Origin: Streptomyces sp. P3
GTDB taxonomy: Bacteria; Actinomycetota; Actinomycetes; Streptomycetales; Streptomycetaceae
Direction: 5' to 3'
Length of the DNA stretch: 64,000 bases
Assembly: GCA_016893485.2 (NCBI GenBank)
Contig: JAFEKX020000001.1
Location: 9,813,501 to 9,877,500 of the forward strand
Positions 37,199 to 48,100 of this stretch are shown piece by piece. The position numbers and the translations under genes are program-made. Below the pieces are notes generated by a model. It saw only the letters and a list, made by a program, of their open reading frames with translations, was not told where the DNA came from and made no database searches. Within the stretch, counting starts at the first letter, position 1, and each line of letters opens with the position of its first letter.

Positions 37199-39364
37199 TT
37201 GCTGTACCGCTATGGCACCTTCATCCACCGACGCGCCAGACTCGTCCTGATCCTGGCCGCACTGGCCCTCACCCTGTGCACCGCCCTGGGCATCGGCGCG
37301 TTCGGGCAGCTCAAGGGCGGCGGCTTCAACGACCCCGACGCCGAGGCGACCCGCGCCGAACAGGTCATCGACACGCAGTTCGGCGGCCGCAGCAACCTGG
37401 TCTTCCTGCTGCACGCCACCACCGGATCGGTCGACGCCCCCGCCGCGGCCCAGGCCGGCCGCACCCTGACCCAACGCCTAGGCGGCGAGCCGGACGTGAA
37501 CGCGGTCGTGTCCTACTGGACGACCAAGGCGCCGGCCCTGCGCTCCCACGACGGCACCCAGGCCATGGTCGCCGTGCACATCACCGGCGACGACGACCAG
37601 TCGACCACCCGTGCCAAGGCGCTGATCTCCCGCTACAGCGTCACCGGCGGCGCCGTCACAATCCGGGCCGGCGGCAGCGCCGCGGCGGCCTCGGCCGACA
37701 TCAACGACCAGGTCACCACGAGCCTGCTGCGTGCCGAAGCCATCGCCCTTCCCATCACCACGCTTCTCCTGCTGCTGGTCTTCGGCAGCCTGGTCGCCGC
37801 CCTGCTGCCGCTGCTGGTCGGCACGATAGCGATCATGGGCACCTTCGCCGAACTGTTCGTGGTCGGCTCCGTGACCGACGTGTCCGTGTTCTCCATCAAC
37901 ATGACCACCGCCCTCGGCCTGGGCCTGGGCATCGACTACTCCCTGCTGCTGGTCAGCCGCTTCCGCGAACAAATGGCACAGGGCCAGAAGGTTGCCGAGG
38001 CAGTGGCCGCCACCGTCGCCAGCGCCGGCCGCACCGTCCTGTTCGCCGCCGCCACCGTCGCCTCGGCCCTGACCGCTCTGCTGGTGTTCCCGCAGTACTT
38101 CCTGCGTTCCTTCGCCTACGCCGGCATCGGCGTCGTGCTGATCTCCGCGGCCAGCGCCCTGCTCGTGCTCCCCGCCCTGCTCTCCGTCCTGGGCACGAAG
38201 GTCAACAACGGCCGGATCCCCTGGACTGCCTCCGCCACCCGCGGCGGTGAGTCGAAGATCTGGCGCCGCACGACCACCGCCGTCCAGCGCCGTCCCGCCC
38301 GGTATGCGGTGCCCGCCGTCCTGCTCCTGCTGTTCCTGGCCGTCCCGCTCACCCACGCCGCACTGGGCACCCCGACCAGGGCGTGCTGCCCAAGGACACC
38401 GCCAGCCGGCAGGTCAGCGACCATCTCACGGCCGACTTCAGCGGGCAGGGCGACCAGATCGACGTCGTCACCACCGCGGCAGTGCCGCCCACCGCGCTGA
38501 CGACGTACGCCCGGAGCCTGTCCCAGCTGCCCGGGGTGACCTCCGTGGACAGCAGTGCCGGAAGCTATCGCGAGGGGATACCCTCCGCCGCCTCGCTGGA
38601 CCCCACCACCCTGGGACGCCCGCACGCCCAGCGGATCGTGATCTCCACCGGCCTGACGGCCAAGTCCACCGCAGCCCAGGACCTGGTGGCGAAGGTACGC
38701 GCCGTGACGCCGCCGGCCGAAGCCCAGCGCCTGGTCGGCGGCCCGGACGCCGACCTGGTCGACACCAGCGCCTCCATCGGCGCCCGCCTGCCCTACGCCG
38801 CCCTGATCATCATCGCCTCCACCCTGCTGCTGCTGTTCGCCTTCACCGGCAGCCTGCTCCAGCCGGTGCGCGCCCTGCTGTTCAACGCGCTGACACTGTC
38901 GGCGACCGCCGGTGTGCTGGTGTGGATGTTCCAGGACGGCCATGGGGCCGGGGCACTGTCCTTCACCGCCCGCCCCATGGACATGTCGATGCTGATCCTC
39001 TTCCTGTGCATCGCCTTCGGGCTGTCCATGGACTACGAGGTCTTCCTGATCAGCCGGATCAAGGAACTGCACGACCGCGGCATGCCCACCGCCGACGCCG
39101 TCACCACCGGCCTGGCCCGCACCGGCCGGATCGTCTCCGCAGCCGCCGCGCTCCTGGCCGTCAGCCTGCTGGCCTTCGCCGCCGGGACCGTGAGCTTCCT
39201 GCAGATGTTCGGCATCGGCAGCGGACTGGCCGTAGTGCTGGACGCCACGCTGGTACGCGCCGTACTGCTGCCGGCCTTCATGCGGGCCTTCGGAGAAGCC
39301 AACTGGTACTGCCCCACGCCCCCTGCGCAAGCTCCACCGGCGCATCGCCCTCGCCGAAGCCTGA
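37199..39364 (+). pseudogene. MmpL-family RND transporter, two frameshifts
   Basis: TTG start at 37199 (LYRYGTFIHRRARLVLILAA). First half: AMVAVHITGDDDQSTTRAKA, then helices with TTALGLGLGIDYSLLLVSRF, the Asp-Tyr proton-relay motif of MmpL proteins. The frame changes near 38375 (ACCCCGACC; one more C gives DQGVLPKDTASR). Second half: PMDMSMLILFLCIAFGLSMD followed by YEVFLISRIKE, the second relay, and GIGSGLAVVLDATLVRAVLL. A second change near 39315 gives LRKLHRRIALAEA, TGA 39362-39364. About 721 residues with 11-12 TM helices. Proton-driven export of lipids or hydrophobic compounds. Confidence 0.85.
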
Positions 39365-39421
39365 CCACCGGCCGCCCCACGGCCAACCATCCAGCCTCCC
39401 CGAGAAGAAGAGGAACCTCTC

Positions 39422-39742
39422 ATGCCCGACGTCCTGGAAGTGACCACCCTCAAGCCCGCGCCCGGCCTGACCGCCCAGGACTTCATCACCGCCAACGCCG
39501 ACATCAACGACTACCTCCGCCAGCAGCCCGGCTTCCAGTGGCGGCGCATCGCCGTGACAGACGACGGCACCATCATCGACATCGTCGCTTACGACAGCAT
39601 GGCCCACGCCCGAGCCGGAGCCGCCGGAATCACCGGCGTCATGGGCGGCTCACCCGTCCACGCGACCATCGACCACAGCAGCGTCGACTGGCAGCTCACC
39701 ACCGTCCTGGAACACACCGATCAACCCCACGCCGCCCACTGA
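39422..39742 (+). CDS. Small ABM-like alpha/beta-barrel protein (106 aa)
   Basis: ATG 39422 (57 bp after the transporter). MPDVLEVTTLKPAPGLTAQD, FITANADINDYLRQQPGFQW, RRIAVTDDGTIIDIVAYDSM and the helix MAHARAGAAG fit the dimeric ferredoxin-like barrel of antibiotic-biosynthesis-monooxygenase-like proteins. No catalytic residue can be assigned. Intact, within the run 36371-42114. Confidence 0.7.
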   Translation: MPDVLEVTTLKPAPGLTAQDFITANADINDYLRQQPGFQWRRIAVTDDGTIIDIVAYDSMAHARAGAAGITGVMGGSPVHATIDHSSVDWQLTTVLEHTDQPHAAH

Positions 39743-39869
39743 GGCAGCCACATTGGGGCAGCGCGGTGCGCACCCAAGGACCTTGAGCCCGCACCGCGAT
39801 ACGGGGCCACACCTCGCCCGCACCCCCAGCCCCTCCGAAACGCACCCACCGCACTCCTTGGAGAACCTC

Positions 39870-40612
39870 ATGACCGTGCCCACCTCCTCCCCCGCAAGAT
39901 CGTCCTGGTGACCGGTGCCTCCAGCGGCATCGGCGAGGCAACCGCCCGCCACCTGGCCGCCGCCGGACACCACGTCGTCCTCGGCGCCCGCCGCGTGGAC
40001 CGCCTCACCCTCCTGGTCAAGGAACTGACCGAAGCTGGCCACAGCGCCGAGTACGCCGAACTCGACGTCACCCGCCTCGACAGCGTCACCGCCTTCGCCG
40101 ACGCCGCACTGGCCCGCCACGGCCGCATCGACGTCCTGGTCAACAACGCCGGCGTGATGCCGCTGTCACCCCTCGACGCACTCCACGTCCAGGAGTGGAA
40201 CCAGATGATCGACGTCAACCTGCGCGGGGTCCTGCACGGCATCGCCGCCGTCCTGCCCGCCATGCGCGAACACGGCGCGGGCCACATCATCAACATCGCC
40301 TCCACCGCCGCCTACCGCGTCGACCCCACCGCAGCCGTCTACTGCGCCACCAAGTACGCCGTCCGCGCCCTGTCCGAAGGCCTGCGCCAGGAGAACACCG
40401 CCGTACGGGTCACCGTCGTCAGCCCCGGCTTCACCCAGTCCGAACTCGCCGACCAGGGCGGCGACGCCCAGGCCCAGAGTGCCGCGCGCGCCGCCACCGA
40501 ACAAATCGGCCTGCCCGCCTCCGCCATCGCCCAGGCCATCGGCTACGCGATCGCACAGCCCCACGCCGTGGACGTCAGCGAGATCGTCGTACGCCCCACC
40601 GTCCAGAACTGA
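39870..40612 (+). pseudogene. SDR oxidoreductase, one frameshift at the N-terminus
   Basis: ATG 39870 with TTGGAG 9 bases upstream. The first ten codons run into a stop, but one extra C in the C5 run at ~39890 gives MTVPTSSPRKIVLVTGASSG and IGEATARHLAAAG. All classical SDR residues follow: NNAGVMP, Ser in IINIASTAAYRV, YCATKYAVRALSE (Tyr, Lys), SPGFTQSELAD. Ends VSEIVVRPTVQN. 248 residues. NAD(P)-dependent oxidoreductase, upstream of the aldehyde dehydrogenase. Confidence 0.85.
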
Positions 40613-40674
40613 CCTGCCCACCCCGCCACCGCACCACATGCTGCCCGCCTCGCTGGGCCGCGCCTTGGAGAACC

Positions 40675-42114
40675 GTGCACATCCCCGCTCGTGACCAGAA
40701 GTTCACCCTGACCATCAACGGCCTGCCCGCAGAGGGCACTTCCACCTTCGACGTCATCAACCCTCCACCGGCCAGGTCCTGGCCTCCGCCCCGCAGTGCT
40801 CCACCGAGCAGCTCGACGAAGCCGTCACCTCCGCCCGCCGCGCCTTCCCCGCCTGGGCCGCCCTGCCCGTCGACCAGCGCCGCAACACTCTGCGGGCGAT
40901 GGCCGACACCATCGACACGCACTCCGAGATGCTCGCCGACCTGGTCGTTCAGGAGCAGGGCAAGCCCCGCGGCGTCGCCCGCGCCGAAGCCGCCGGGCTC
41001 GCCTACTGGCTGCGCGCGACCGCCGACATCGCCCTGCCGGACACCGTCAACCAGGACGACGAGGAACGCCGGTCACTCACCCGGCATGTGCCGCTGGGCG
41101 TCGTGGCGGCCATAACCCCGTGGAACTACCCCTCGGGCAAGCCTCCTTCAAACTCGGACCGGCCCTGCTGGCCGGCAACACCGTCGTCCTCAAGCCCTCG
41201 GCGTTCACCCCCTGGCCAACCTCAAACTCGGTGAGATCCTGCGCGACGTCCTGCCCCCGGCGTCCTGAATGTGATCACCGGCACCGGCGGGCTGGGCTCG
41301 CGCATCACCAGCCACCCCGGCTTCGACAAGATCAGCTTCACCGGGTCCACCCCGACCGGACGCAGCGTCATGGCCGGCGCCGCCGCCACCATGGCCCGCG
41401 TCACCCTGGAACTGGGCGGCAACGACGCCGCGATCGTGCTGCCGGACGTGAACGTCAAAGAGACCGCAGCCCAGCTGTTCTGGGCCGCCTTCGCCAACAC
41501 CGGCCAGATCTGCCTCGCCACCAAACGCCTCTACGTGCACGCCGACATCTACGACGACATGGCCCGCGAACTGGCCGACCTCGCCGCCGCCGTCACCGTC
41601 GGCGACCCCACCCACGACGATGACGTCGACCTGGGCCCAGTCTCCAACCTGCGCCAGTACCAGACCGTCCTGGACCTGCTGAACGACTGCCGCGACCACG
41701 GCTACCGCTTCCTCAGCGGCGGCCTGCCCGACCCCGGGACCGCCGGCTACTTCATCCAGCCCACCCTGGTCGACAACCCCCAGACACCGCACGCATCGTC
41801 CGCGAGGAGCAGTTCGGGCCCGTCCTGCCGCTGCTGAAGTACACCGACACCGCCGACGCCATCGCCCGCGCCAACAGCAGCGAATACGGCCTGGGCGCCT
41901 CCGTCTGGGGCACCGACACCGACACCGCCCACCAGGTGGCCCAGCGACTCCAAGCCGGAACCGTGTGGGTCAACGAGTCGATGCACCTGCACCCCCAGGT
42001 CCCCTTCGGCGGCCACAAGCAGTCCGGCATCGGCGTCGAAAGCGGCCTCGCCGGCATCCTGGCGTTCACCAACACCCAGACCCTCACCATCAAGCACGCC
42101 CAGCCGCAGGCATG
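40675..42114 (+). pseudogene. NAD(P)+-dependent aldehyde dehydrogenase, about four frameshifts
   Basis: GTG 40675 with the same TTGGAGAACC leader as the SDR. HIPARDQKFTLTINGLPAEG, then (frame change ~40775) EAVTSARRAFPAWAALPVDQ, PLGVVAAITPWNYP, (changes ~41130-41270) KLGPALLAGNTVVLKPS, VLNVITGTGGLGSRITSHPG, FDKISFTGSTPTGRSVM, catalytic Glu in RVTLELGGNDAAIVLPDVNV, catalytic Cys in FANTGQICLATKRLYVHAD, (change ~41790) REEQFGPVLPLLKYTDTADA, FGGHKQSGIGVES. TGA 42112-42114. ~480 residues, normal. Oxidises an aldehyde to the acid, perhaps the SDR product. Confidence 0.85.
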
Positions 42115-42463
42115 AACCCGCCGCCGACCACACCGCCCGGCACGACACGGCGGTGTGGTCCGCGACCTGCACGGGCTCCTACCCGGCCCGCCTACGCCTC
42201 CAGCGCACCACGCCTGCAGCCCCAAGCCGCAGCTACGGCGGCCTCCAGGCGCACCCCGTACTGCGCACAACGCCCAGAACTCTTCACAACCCGTCCCGCC
42301 CCCGCCTCAGGACATGGACGATCTCTCCAGCCCAGCCGCCAACAGGCGGTCACGGCTGACGAGAGATCTCCGTCCCACAGCCCCCTCAGTCGGCGGGCGG
42401 GCCGGCGGCACGACGACTCACACCCCCTAGCCAGCCGGACACGCTGGAGTGCGGAGATTACCC
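42115..42463. other. Gap between aldehyde dehydrogenase and esterase genes
   Basis: 349 bp, Pro/Ala-type open frames only, nothing recognised. The last 20 bp hold GGAGATTACCC, the ribosome site of the esterase. Confidence 0.3.
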
Positions 42464-43433
42464 GTGGACTACCTTCTCGACAGCGAACTGGCCGCCGTCG
42501 CGCCCTGCATCCCCCGCATCGACCTCGCTGATGTAGCGGCAGCCCGCAAAACGGTCCGCCAATTCTCCGGATCAGCCCCGGCCTACGAGCCCACCAAGCC
42601 ACTCCTCGTACAGGACGTCTCCATCACCGGAGAGCAGGAGCACCCCAGGTAGCCGGGCGGGTCTACGTACCAGCCGAACGCCCAGGGCCACTTCCCGGGT
42701 TGATGTACCTGCAAGGCGGCGCGTTCGTCCTGGGCGACCTGGGCAGCGGCGACGACACGGCGCGCCGGATCGCCGACCAGACCGGGACAGCCGTACTGAA
42801 CGTGCGCTACCGCCTCGTCCCCGAAGACCCCTACCCCGCAGCCCTCGACGACTGCTTCGCAGCTCTGCGATGGATGGCAGGCAGCACCGGCCGAGAGCAC
42901 GGCATCGACGGAAACCGCATCGGAGTGCTGGGCGAGAGCGCCGGCCGTGGCCTGGCAGCAGCCCTCTGCCTGCGCACCAGAGATCACGGTGGGCCGGCCC
43001 TGATCGCCCAGTTCCTGGACGCCCCCACACTGGATGACCGGCTGCGCACGCACTCCATGCGCCACCTCCCCGACACACCCACCTGGCAGGCATCCAACTC
43101 ACCCCACAGCTGGCAGCACTACCTTCGCGGCACCACCCAACCGGGAGACGCCGACGGCCCCTCTACGCCGCCCCCGCCCGCGCCCGGCTCACAGACCTCA
43201 CCGCACTCCCTCCCGCGTATGTCACCGCCTACCAGGTCGACCCCACCAGTGATGAAGGACTGGACTACGCCCGCATGCTGATCCAGGCCGGCATCCCGAC
43301 CGACCTGCACCACTACAGCGCGGCATTCCACGTGGCCCATGCCATTCCCGGGACAGCCATCGATGCCCGCATGAACACGGACCGAATGAACGCCATCCGC
43401 CGGCTGCTCCACACCCCCAACCCTCCGGCCTGA
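42464..43433 (+). pseudogene. Alpha/beta hydrolase of the HSL/lipase family, two frameshifts
   Basis: GTG 42464, GGAG 7 bases upstream: VDYLLDSELAAVAPCIPRID. Frame changes near 42650 and 43160. LMYLQGGAFVLGDLGS is the oxyanion motif, but the first His of HGG(G) is Gln. Nucleophile GVLGESAGRGLAAALCLR (normally GESAGGG); Asp in VDPTSDEGLDYARMLIQ; His in YSAAFHVAHAIPGT. Ends RLLHTPNPPA, TGA 43431-43433. ~322 residues. The altered oxyanion and Gly-to-Arg changes suggest true decay here, in addition to possible sequence errors. Confidence 0.75.
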
Positions 43434-43908
43434 CGGCACTAACGTCCTGGACCTTGCTGTACCGGCCCTGCGCCCACTCATCACGCAGGCCGTACCGGCA
43501 TGCCCATCAGCACGCCTGCGCGAACTTGGGCACCGTGTCTGGAGGCGTGCGAGTGCGCCAACATCGTCGTCCAGCTGGCCGCCGGAGGCCATAGGGCCGG
43601 CGGACGCCCGTTCTGGCTTGGGCAGGTCAACGACGCCGTTCCCGCAGCCGACATCACTGACTGAGGCAAGGACGGCGGGCCCCGGCCTCGCTGAAGCGCC
43701 CGGCATACTCGGCCCCTACACCCTCAGCCCATGGCGCCGCATCCGCCAGGACCTCGAAGAGTGACCAGCACGCTCATCCCCGCCGGATTTCCGCAATTCG
43801 CGGCGACCAGAGGCGAGAATCCGTCTACCGAGCCAGCCCAACGTCAAAATACGGTGCGGGTTTCGCTCGTTCGACCTCCGAGATTCCCCGAACCCGTCCA
43901 CTTCGGCG
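43434..43908. other. Gap with weak coding traces before the ligase fragment
   Basis: 475 bp. A plus-strand stretch at about 43550-43663 (CECANIVVQLAAGGHRAGGR, then PFWLGQVNDAVPAADITD and stop) looks protein-like, without a start or known family. Nothing else is supported. The ligase homology begins at 43909. Confidence 0.3.
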
Positions 43909-44442
43909 TGGGACATCCTTTTGCATCCGCAGTTCGGTGACGTCCGGGCCCGTCCCTACGACGCCCGCCGCACCCTTCTCCTGGACCTGTTCCACGAGTA
44001 CGACGTCCAGCCGCCGATCCAGGCCGTCCCGATGACGGACGACCCCGACGTGGCGATGACCTGGTACCAACAACTCCGAGAGCAAGGCGTCGAGGGCATC
44101 GTCTGCAAGCCCGCCACCTCGGTATTCAGAGCCGGTCGCGTGTGGAAGAAGATCCGTCACGCCGAGACCGTGGAGGCCGACGTCGTCGGCTACACGGGGC
44201 CGGCCACGCGGCCGCGGACACTCGCAGTCCGTCTCCCCGAAGGACGTATCGCGCTCACCCAGGCACTGAAGGCGCCGCTCGCCGCCCAGGTCGCAGCGCA
44301 CCTCGCGACCAGCGCACCGGTCCGAACCACACACACCGGAGGGGAGACCTACACCAAGTCCGATCCTGGGCTGGTAGTTGAGGTCCCCGCCGGGACGACC
44401 CGGCACGCCGTGGTGACGGTCACCCGACTACGCAGTTCGTGA
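43909..44442 (+). pseudogene. ATP-dependent DNA ligase, C-terminal fragment
   Basis: The frame reads WDILLHPQFGDVRARPYDAR and RTLLLDLFHEYDVQP (motif IIIa region), then EQGVEGIVCKPATSVFRAGR and VWKKIRHAETVEADVVGYTG (motifs IV and V with KKI lysines), and an OB-fold half RTLAVRLPEGRIALTQALKA to TGA 44440-44442. No start codon or ribosome site ahead; the sequence before 43909 does not look like ligase. Complements the N-terminal fragment at 6923-7150 on the same strand. Confidence 0.8.
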
Positions 44443-44503
44443 CCCACCAGCCGCGGTAGGCGAGCATCTTCTTCTCGTCGACGTCATTGCCGACCGTGCA
44501 CCG

Positions 44504-44547
44504 GTTGTGCGGGTGTTGGTGACGCGACCACCAAACACCCGCACAAC
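44504..44547. terminator. Hairpin downstream of the ligase fragment
   Basis: GTTGTGCGGGTGTT (44504-44517) and its exact complement (44534-44547) form a 14-bp stem, extended by a GGTG/CACC pairing inside the loop. Position ~60 bp after the ligase stop suggests a transcription terminator; no T-tract. Confidence 0.6.
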
Positions 44548-44592
44548 GGGACTACGAGACGCCTTCAGCATTCGCGGGAGAGGGACGAACAC

Positions 44593-44953
44593 GTGGGAAC
44601 CGAGCCGCTGTTGGGCGGGTCGGTCGACCCCGACGGCACGGCCGCCAGCCCGATCGACACCAAGACCGCCGCGACGGCCGCGACGGCCGCGGCCGACATG
44701 ATCGCCGTGGTTCATCTTGATGGTGTCGGGGGCCGTCGGCGTCGCCGTGTACCTCCAGACGAAGAGGCGCAGTACCGAGGTTCCGGCCGCCGGTGACCTG
44801 GGCACGGATCTGGTGATGCTGTGCACCTCGGCCGCAGACGACGTGCTCGACCCCACAGCCTGCCCACCACGCAGGGCTGTGCCCGGCGGGATCTCCCGCC
44901 GGGCACAGCCCTGCGTGGTGGGCGGTCAACGCCGCTGGAGCCCGCGCCGGTAA
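44593..44953 (+). other. Possible small membrane protein gene, frameshifted
   Basis: GTG 44593 gives GTEPLLGGSVDPDGTAASPI then TKTAATAATAAADMIAV. After a frame change near 44712 the other frame has a hydrophobic helix WFILMVSGAVGVAVYLQTKR. It runs without a stop through the hairpin at 44862-44923 to 44953. One TM segment is likely; identity and end are uncertain. Confidence 0.25.
44862..44923. terminator. Perfect 30-bp inverted repeat with 2-bp centre
   Basis: Arm 1 (44862-44891) starts GCCCACCACGCAGGGCTGTG; arm 2 (44894-44923) is its exact reverse complement; the centre is TC. It begins 2 bp after the stop of the minus-strand gene at 44926, so it can serve as its terminator and possibly as a two-way terminator. 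At 62 bp with no mismatch it is unusually long for that. Confidence 0.8.
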
Positions 44954-45087
44954 CGAACCGCCCGGTGGACGGCGACCGCGAAGCTGATGCCCGCCGCGCC
45001 CAGCTTCAGCGCGAGGGCGACTGCGGGGAGCCAGTCCCGGGTGGTATCGGCGTGGGTGAGGATGATGGTCGAGATCGTCGTCAGCAT
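44926..45087 (-). CDS. Small single-pass membrane protein (53 aa)
   Basis: ATG 45087 with CAGGAG 7 bases upstream. MLTTISTIILTHADTTRDWL then LPAVALALKLGAAGISFAVA, a hydrophobic helix, and a basic tail HRAVRYRRGLQRR. One TM segment with a positively charged cytosolic end. Size and shape recall small toxin-like or regulatory membrane peptides, but there is no sequence family match I can name. Ends against the 30-bp hairpin. Confidence 0.55.
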   Translation of the reverse strand: MLTTISTIILTHADTTRDWLPAVALALKLGAAGISFAVAVHRAVRYRRGLQRR

Positions 45088-45190
45088 GATCGCTCCTGGG
45101 TCGGTCCGAGGGACTGGATCGACCGTGACGCGCCGCCCGTCCAACGTGGTCCAAGATGGAAACTGGACACTTGCGAGCGGGGAGGACGAG

Positions 45191-48100
45191 GTGCAGGAGG
45201 GGGAGTTGGCTCCGTCACCGGAACTCTGGAACACGGTCCTCGTCGAGCTGTACGGGCTGGTCGAACGTCCTGGAGTCAGGGCCGTTCATGATCACGCGCG
45301 CTGGGCCGGAGCCGGGGAGCGCTGTCGAAGGCCACGGTGGGCAATCTGCTCAACGCGACCACGAATCCCCGTCGTTCCTCGGTCGAGGCCTTCGTCGCGG
45401 GGTGCCTGCACTATGCGCGTTCCAGGAGACCTCCCATCGGCCTGCCCGGCGGGAGGGACACGCAGGACTATTGGATGGAGCGTTACGAACGCGCTGCTGA
45501 GCGGCAGGTCAGCGCGCGGGGTGCAAGAGCGCCGGCCGTCCGGTCGGCGTACCACGAACAGGTGCTGTGTATCGCGCCCCCGAACTCCGCGGGCGGAGTG
45601 CAGAATTGGCTGCGCTCACTGAGTTCTGCACCACCCCCGACAGCCGATCCTATCTGTGGTGGAGGTCGCAGGCCTGGGCAGGCAAGTCGGCGTTACTGTC
45701 GTGGTTTGTACTTAACCCGCCCCCGGGATCCGTGTCGTCTCCTTCTTCATCACCGCCCGCTTCGCCGGCCAGAGCGACTGGCTCGCGTTCACCGATGTCG
45801 TGATGGAGCAGATCGCGGAACTCCTGCGCCAGCCGCTGCCCGGGTACCTGCCCTATGCCATCAGGGCGGCGCACCTGCGGCGCATGCTCGCCGAGGCCGC
45901 GCGGCACTGCCGCGAGCGGGGCGAGCGGCTGGTGCTGGTGGTCGACGGCCTGGACGAGGACCGGGGCGTGACCGCCGACCCCGACTCGTACAGCGTTGCC
46001 GGACTGCTGCCGGCCGAGCCGCCGCACGGCATGCGCGTCGTGGTTTCGGGCCGGCTGAACCCGCCGTTGCCGTGCGACGTTGCCGCCGACCACCCCCTGC
46101 GCGACGGGAGCGTGGTGAGGACGCTGTTGCCTTCCGAACACGCCCGGGTCGCCCGCAACGACATGGAACGCGACCTCAAGCGGTTGCTCAACGGCTCCCT
46201 GCTGGAACAGAGCCTCCTCGGGCTGATCACTTCCGCCGGTGGCGGGCTCACCGGCGGCGACCTGTCCGCGTTGACCGGTGAACCCGTCTGGAGGATCAAG
46301 GACCATCTGCACGCGAGGGCCGGGCGGAGCTTCGTGGCCCAGGCGGGCAGCTCGCGACCGGACACCGAATCCCTCGCGTACGTCCTCGGCCACGAGGAGA
46401 TCCAGGAATCGGCACGGCAGCACCTGGAGGACGCGGGGATGGCGCGCTACCGGCAGCGCCTGCACGCCTGGGCGGACAGCCACCGTTGCGAGGGCTGGCC
46501 GGCCGGCACGCCCGAGTACCTGTTGCGCGGGTACTTCGGCATGTTGCGCGAAGCCAAGGACCTGCGCCGACTGGTGGCCTGCGCGACCGATCGCCGCCGC
46601 CACGACCGCCTCGCGGACGTCACCGGTGGGGACACGGCCGCCCTCAACGAGGTGGACTCCGCCCACGAAGCACTGTTGGCGCACGACCCCGTCGATCTGA
46701 CCAGCCTGGCGGGGCTGGCCCTGCACCGGAGCGGGATTGAGCGGCGCAACGCCAACGTTCCCGTCGGTCTGCCCGCGGTGCGGACGATGCTCGGCCAATC
46801 GATCCGGGCGCTGGCGTCGGCCCAGTCGATCCCGCACCCGGAGCGGCGCATGCAGGCGTTGCTGGGGATGGCCGAACCCCTCACCGCCGCGGGCACCATG
46901 GACCACGTGGAAGCACTGGTCGACTCGGTGGAAGACCCCGAGTCGCAGCTGCAGTTGCTCTTTGCGTGATCACCTGCTTCGGCAGGTTGGGGCAGCAGGC
47001 CGCAGTCCGGTCCATGACGGACCGGGCTGCATCGCTCATCGCGTCGTTTGTTGACGTGGAACGTCAACTCACCTCACTGGTGGCGCTGGTGGAAAGGGCC
47101 GCGGACGCGGGCGAGGGCGTCGAGGCGGTCCGATGGGCCGAACGTGCTGTCAGCGTGTACCAGGGCTGCCCGCGGCAGGAAGCGCACCGGGCCACGTACG
47201 CACGTGCTTCGGCATACGTCGGCGACTGGGACGCCGCCGAAGCGGCGGCGGGGTCGGTCAGGCATGAGGACGGGCAGGACACTGTCCTCGTGGCCCTTGT
47301 GGCCGCCGCAACCCTGCAGGGCGACATCCTAAGAGCGGAAAGGCTCATCGGCGCCGTACAGGCCGAATTCAGGGGGGACGCTTCGCGAAGCATGATCGTG
47401 CAAGCCCTGATCGCCAGGGGGGACCCTGTACGCGCGATGAGGGCGTGCCGGGCGATCTCGACGCCCGAAGAGCGGGCGGGTTCGCTGATCGGCGTGGCCA
47501 AAGCGTGGCAGCGGTCCGGCCGTACCGATCGGGCGCTTTCGGCCGCCGACGATGCGCTGGCCGCCGCACGTCGATGCACGGGCCGGGCCCGGGTGGTGGG
47601 GCTGACCGGTGTCATGTCGCTCTACGCCGACACGGGCGCGCACGAGCAGGCGCGCGCCCTGTTCGAGGAAGCCAGGACGGTCGCGGAGCCGATCCGGGCC
47701 GACGATGGTCGGCTAGAGGCGATGTCGTCGATCGTGGCAGCCGCTGTCCTCGTCGAAGGAGGAGAGGCAGCCGAGTCGCGGTGCAGGACCCGGGCGGAGC
47801 CCGGCGAACGGCTGGTGCTGATGACGGCTCTGGCCCGGGCGCTGGCCTCGGCAGGCGAACTCACACGGGCGGCCGAGCTGGCCGACGAGATCGAACGCGA
47901 CGCACGCGCGGTGTCGGATCCCCGGTCGTCGGCGCTGAGTCTGATCCAACTGTCCTGGTGGACCGCGGAGGCCGGCGATCTGCACGCTGCCGGTGCCGTG
48001 GCCGAAAGGGCTGCGGCGCAGGCGGTGCCGGTCACCGACCGCACCGACAGATGGGCCGCACTCAGCCAGGCGATCCGGTGCCTGGCCCGAGCGGGGGCCA

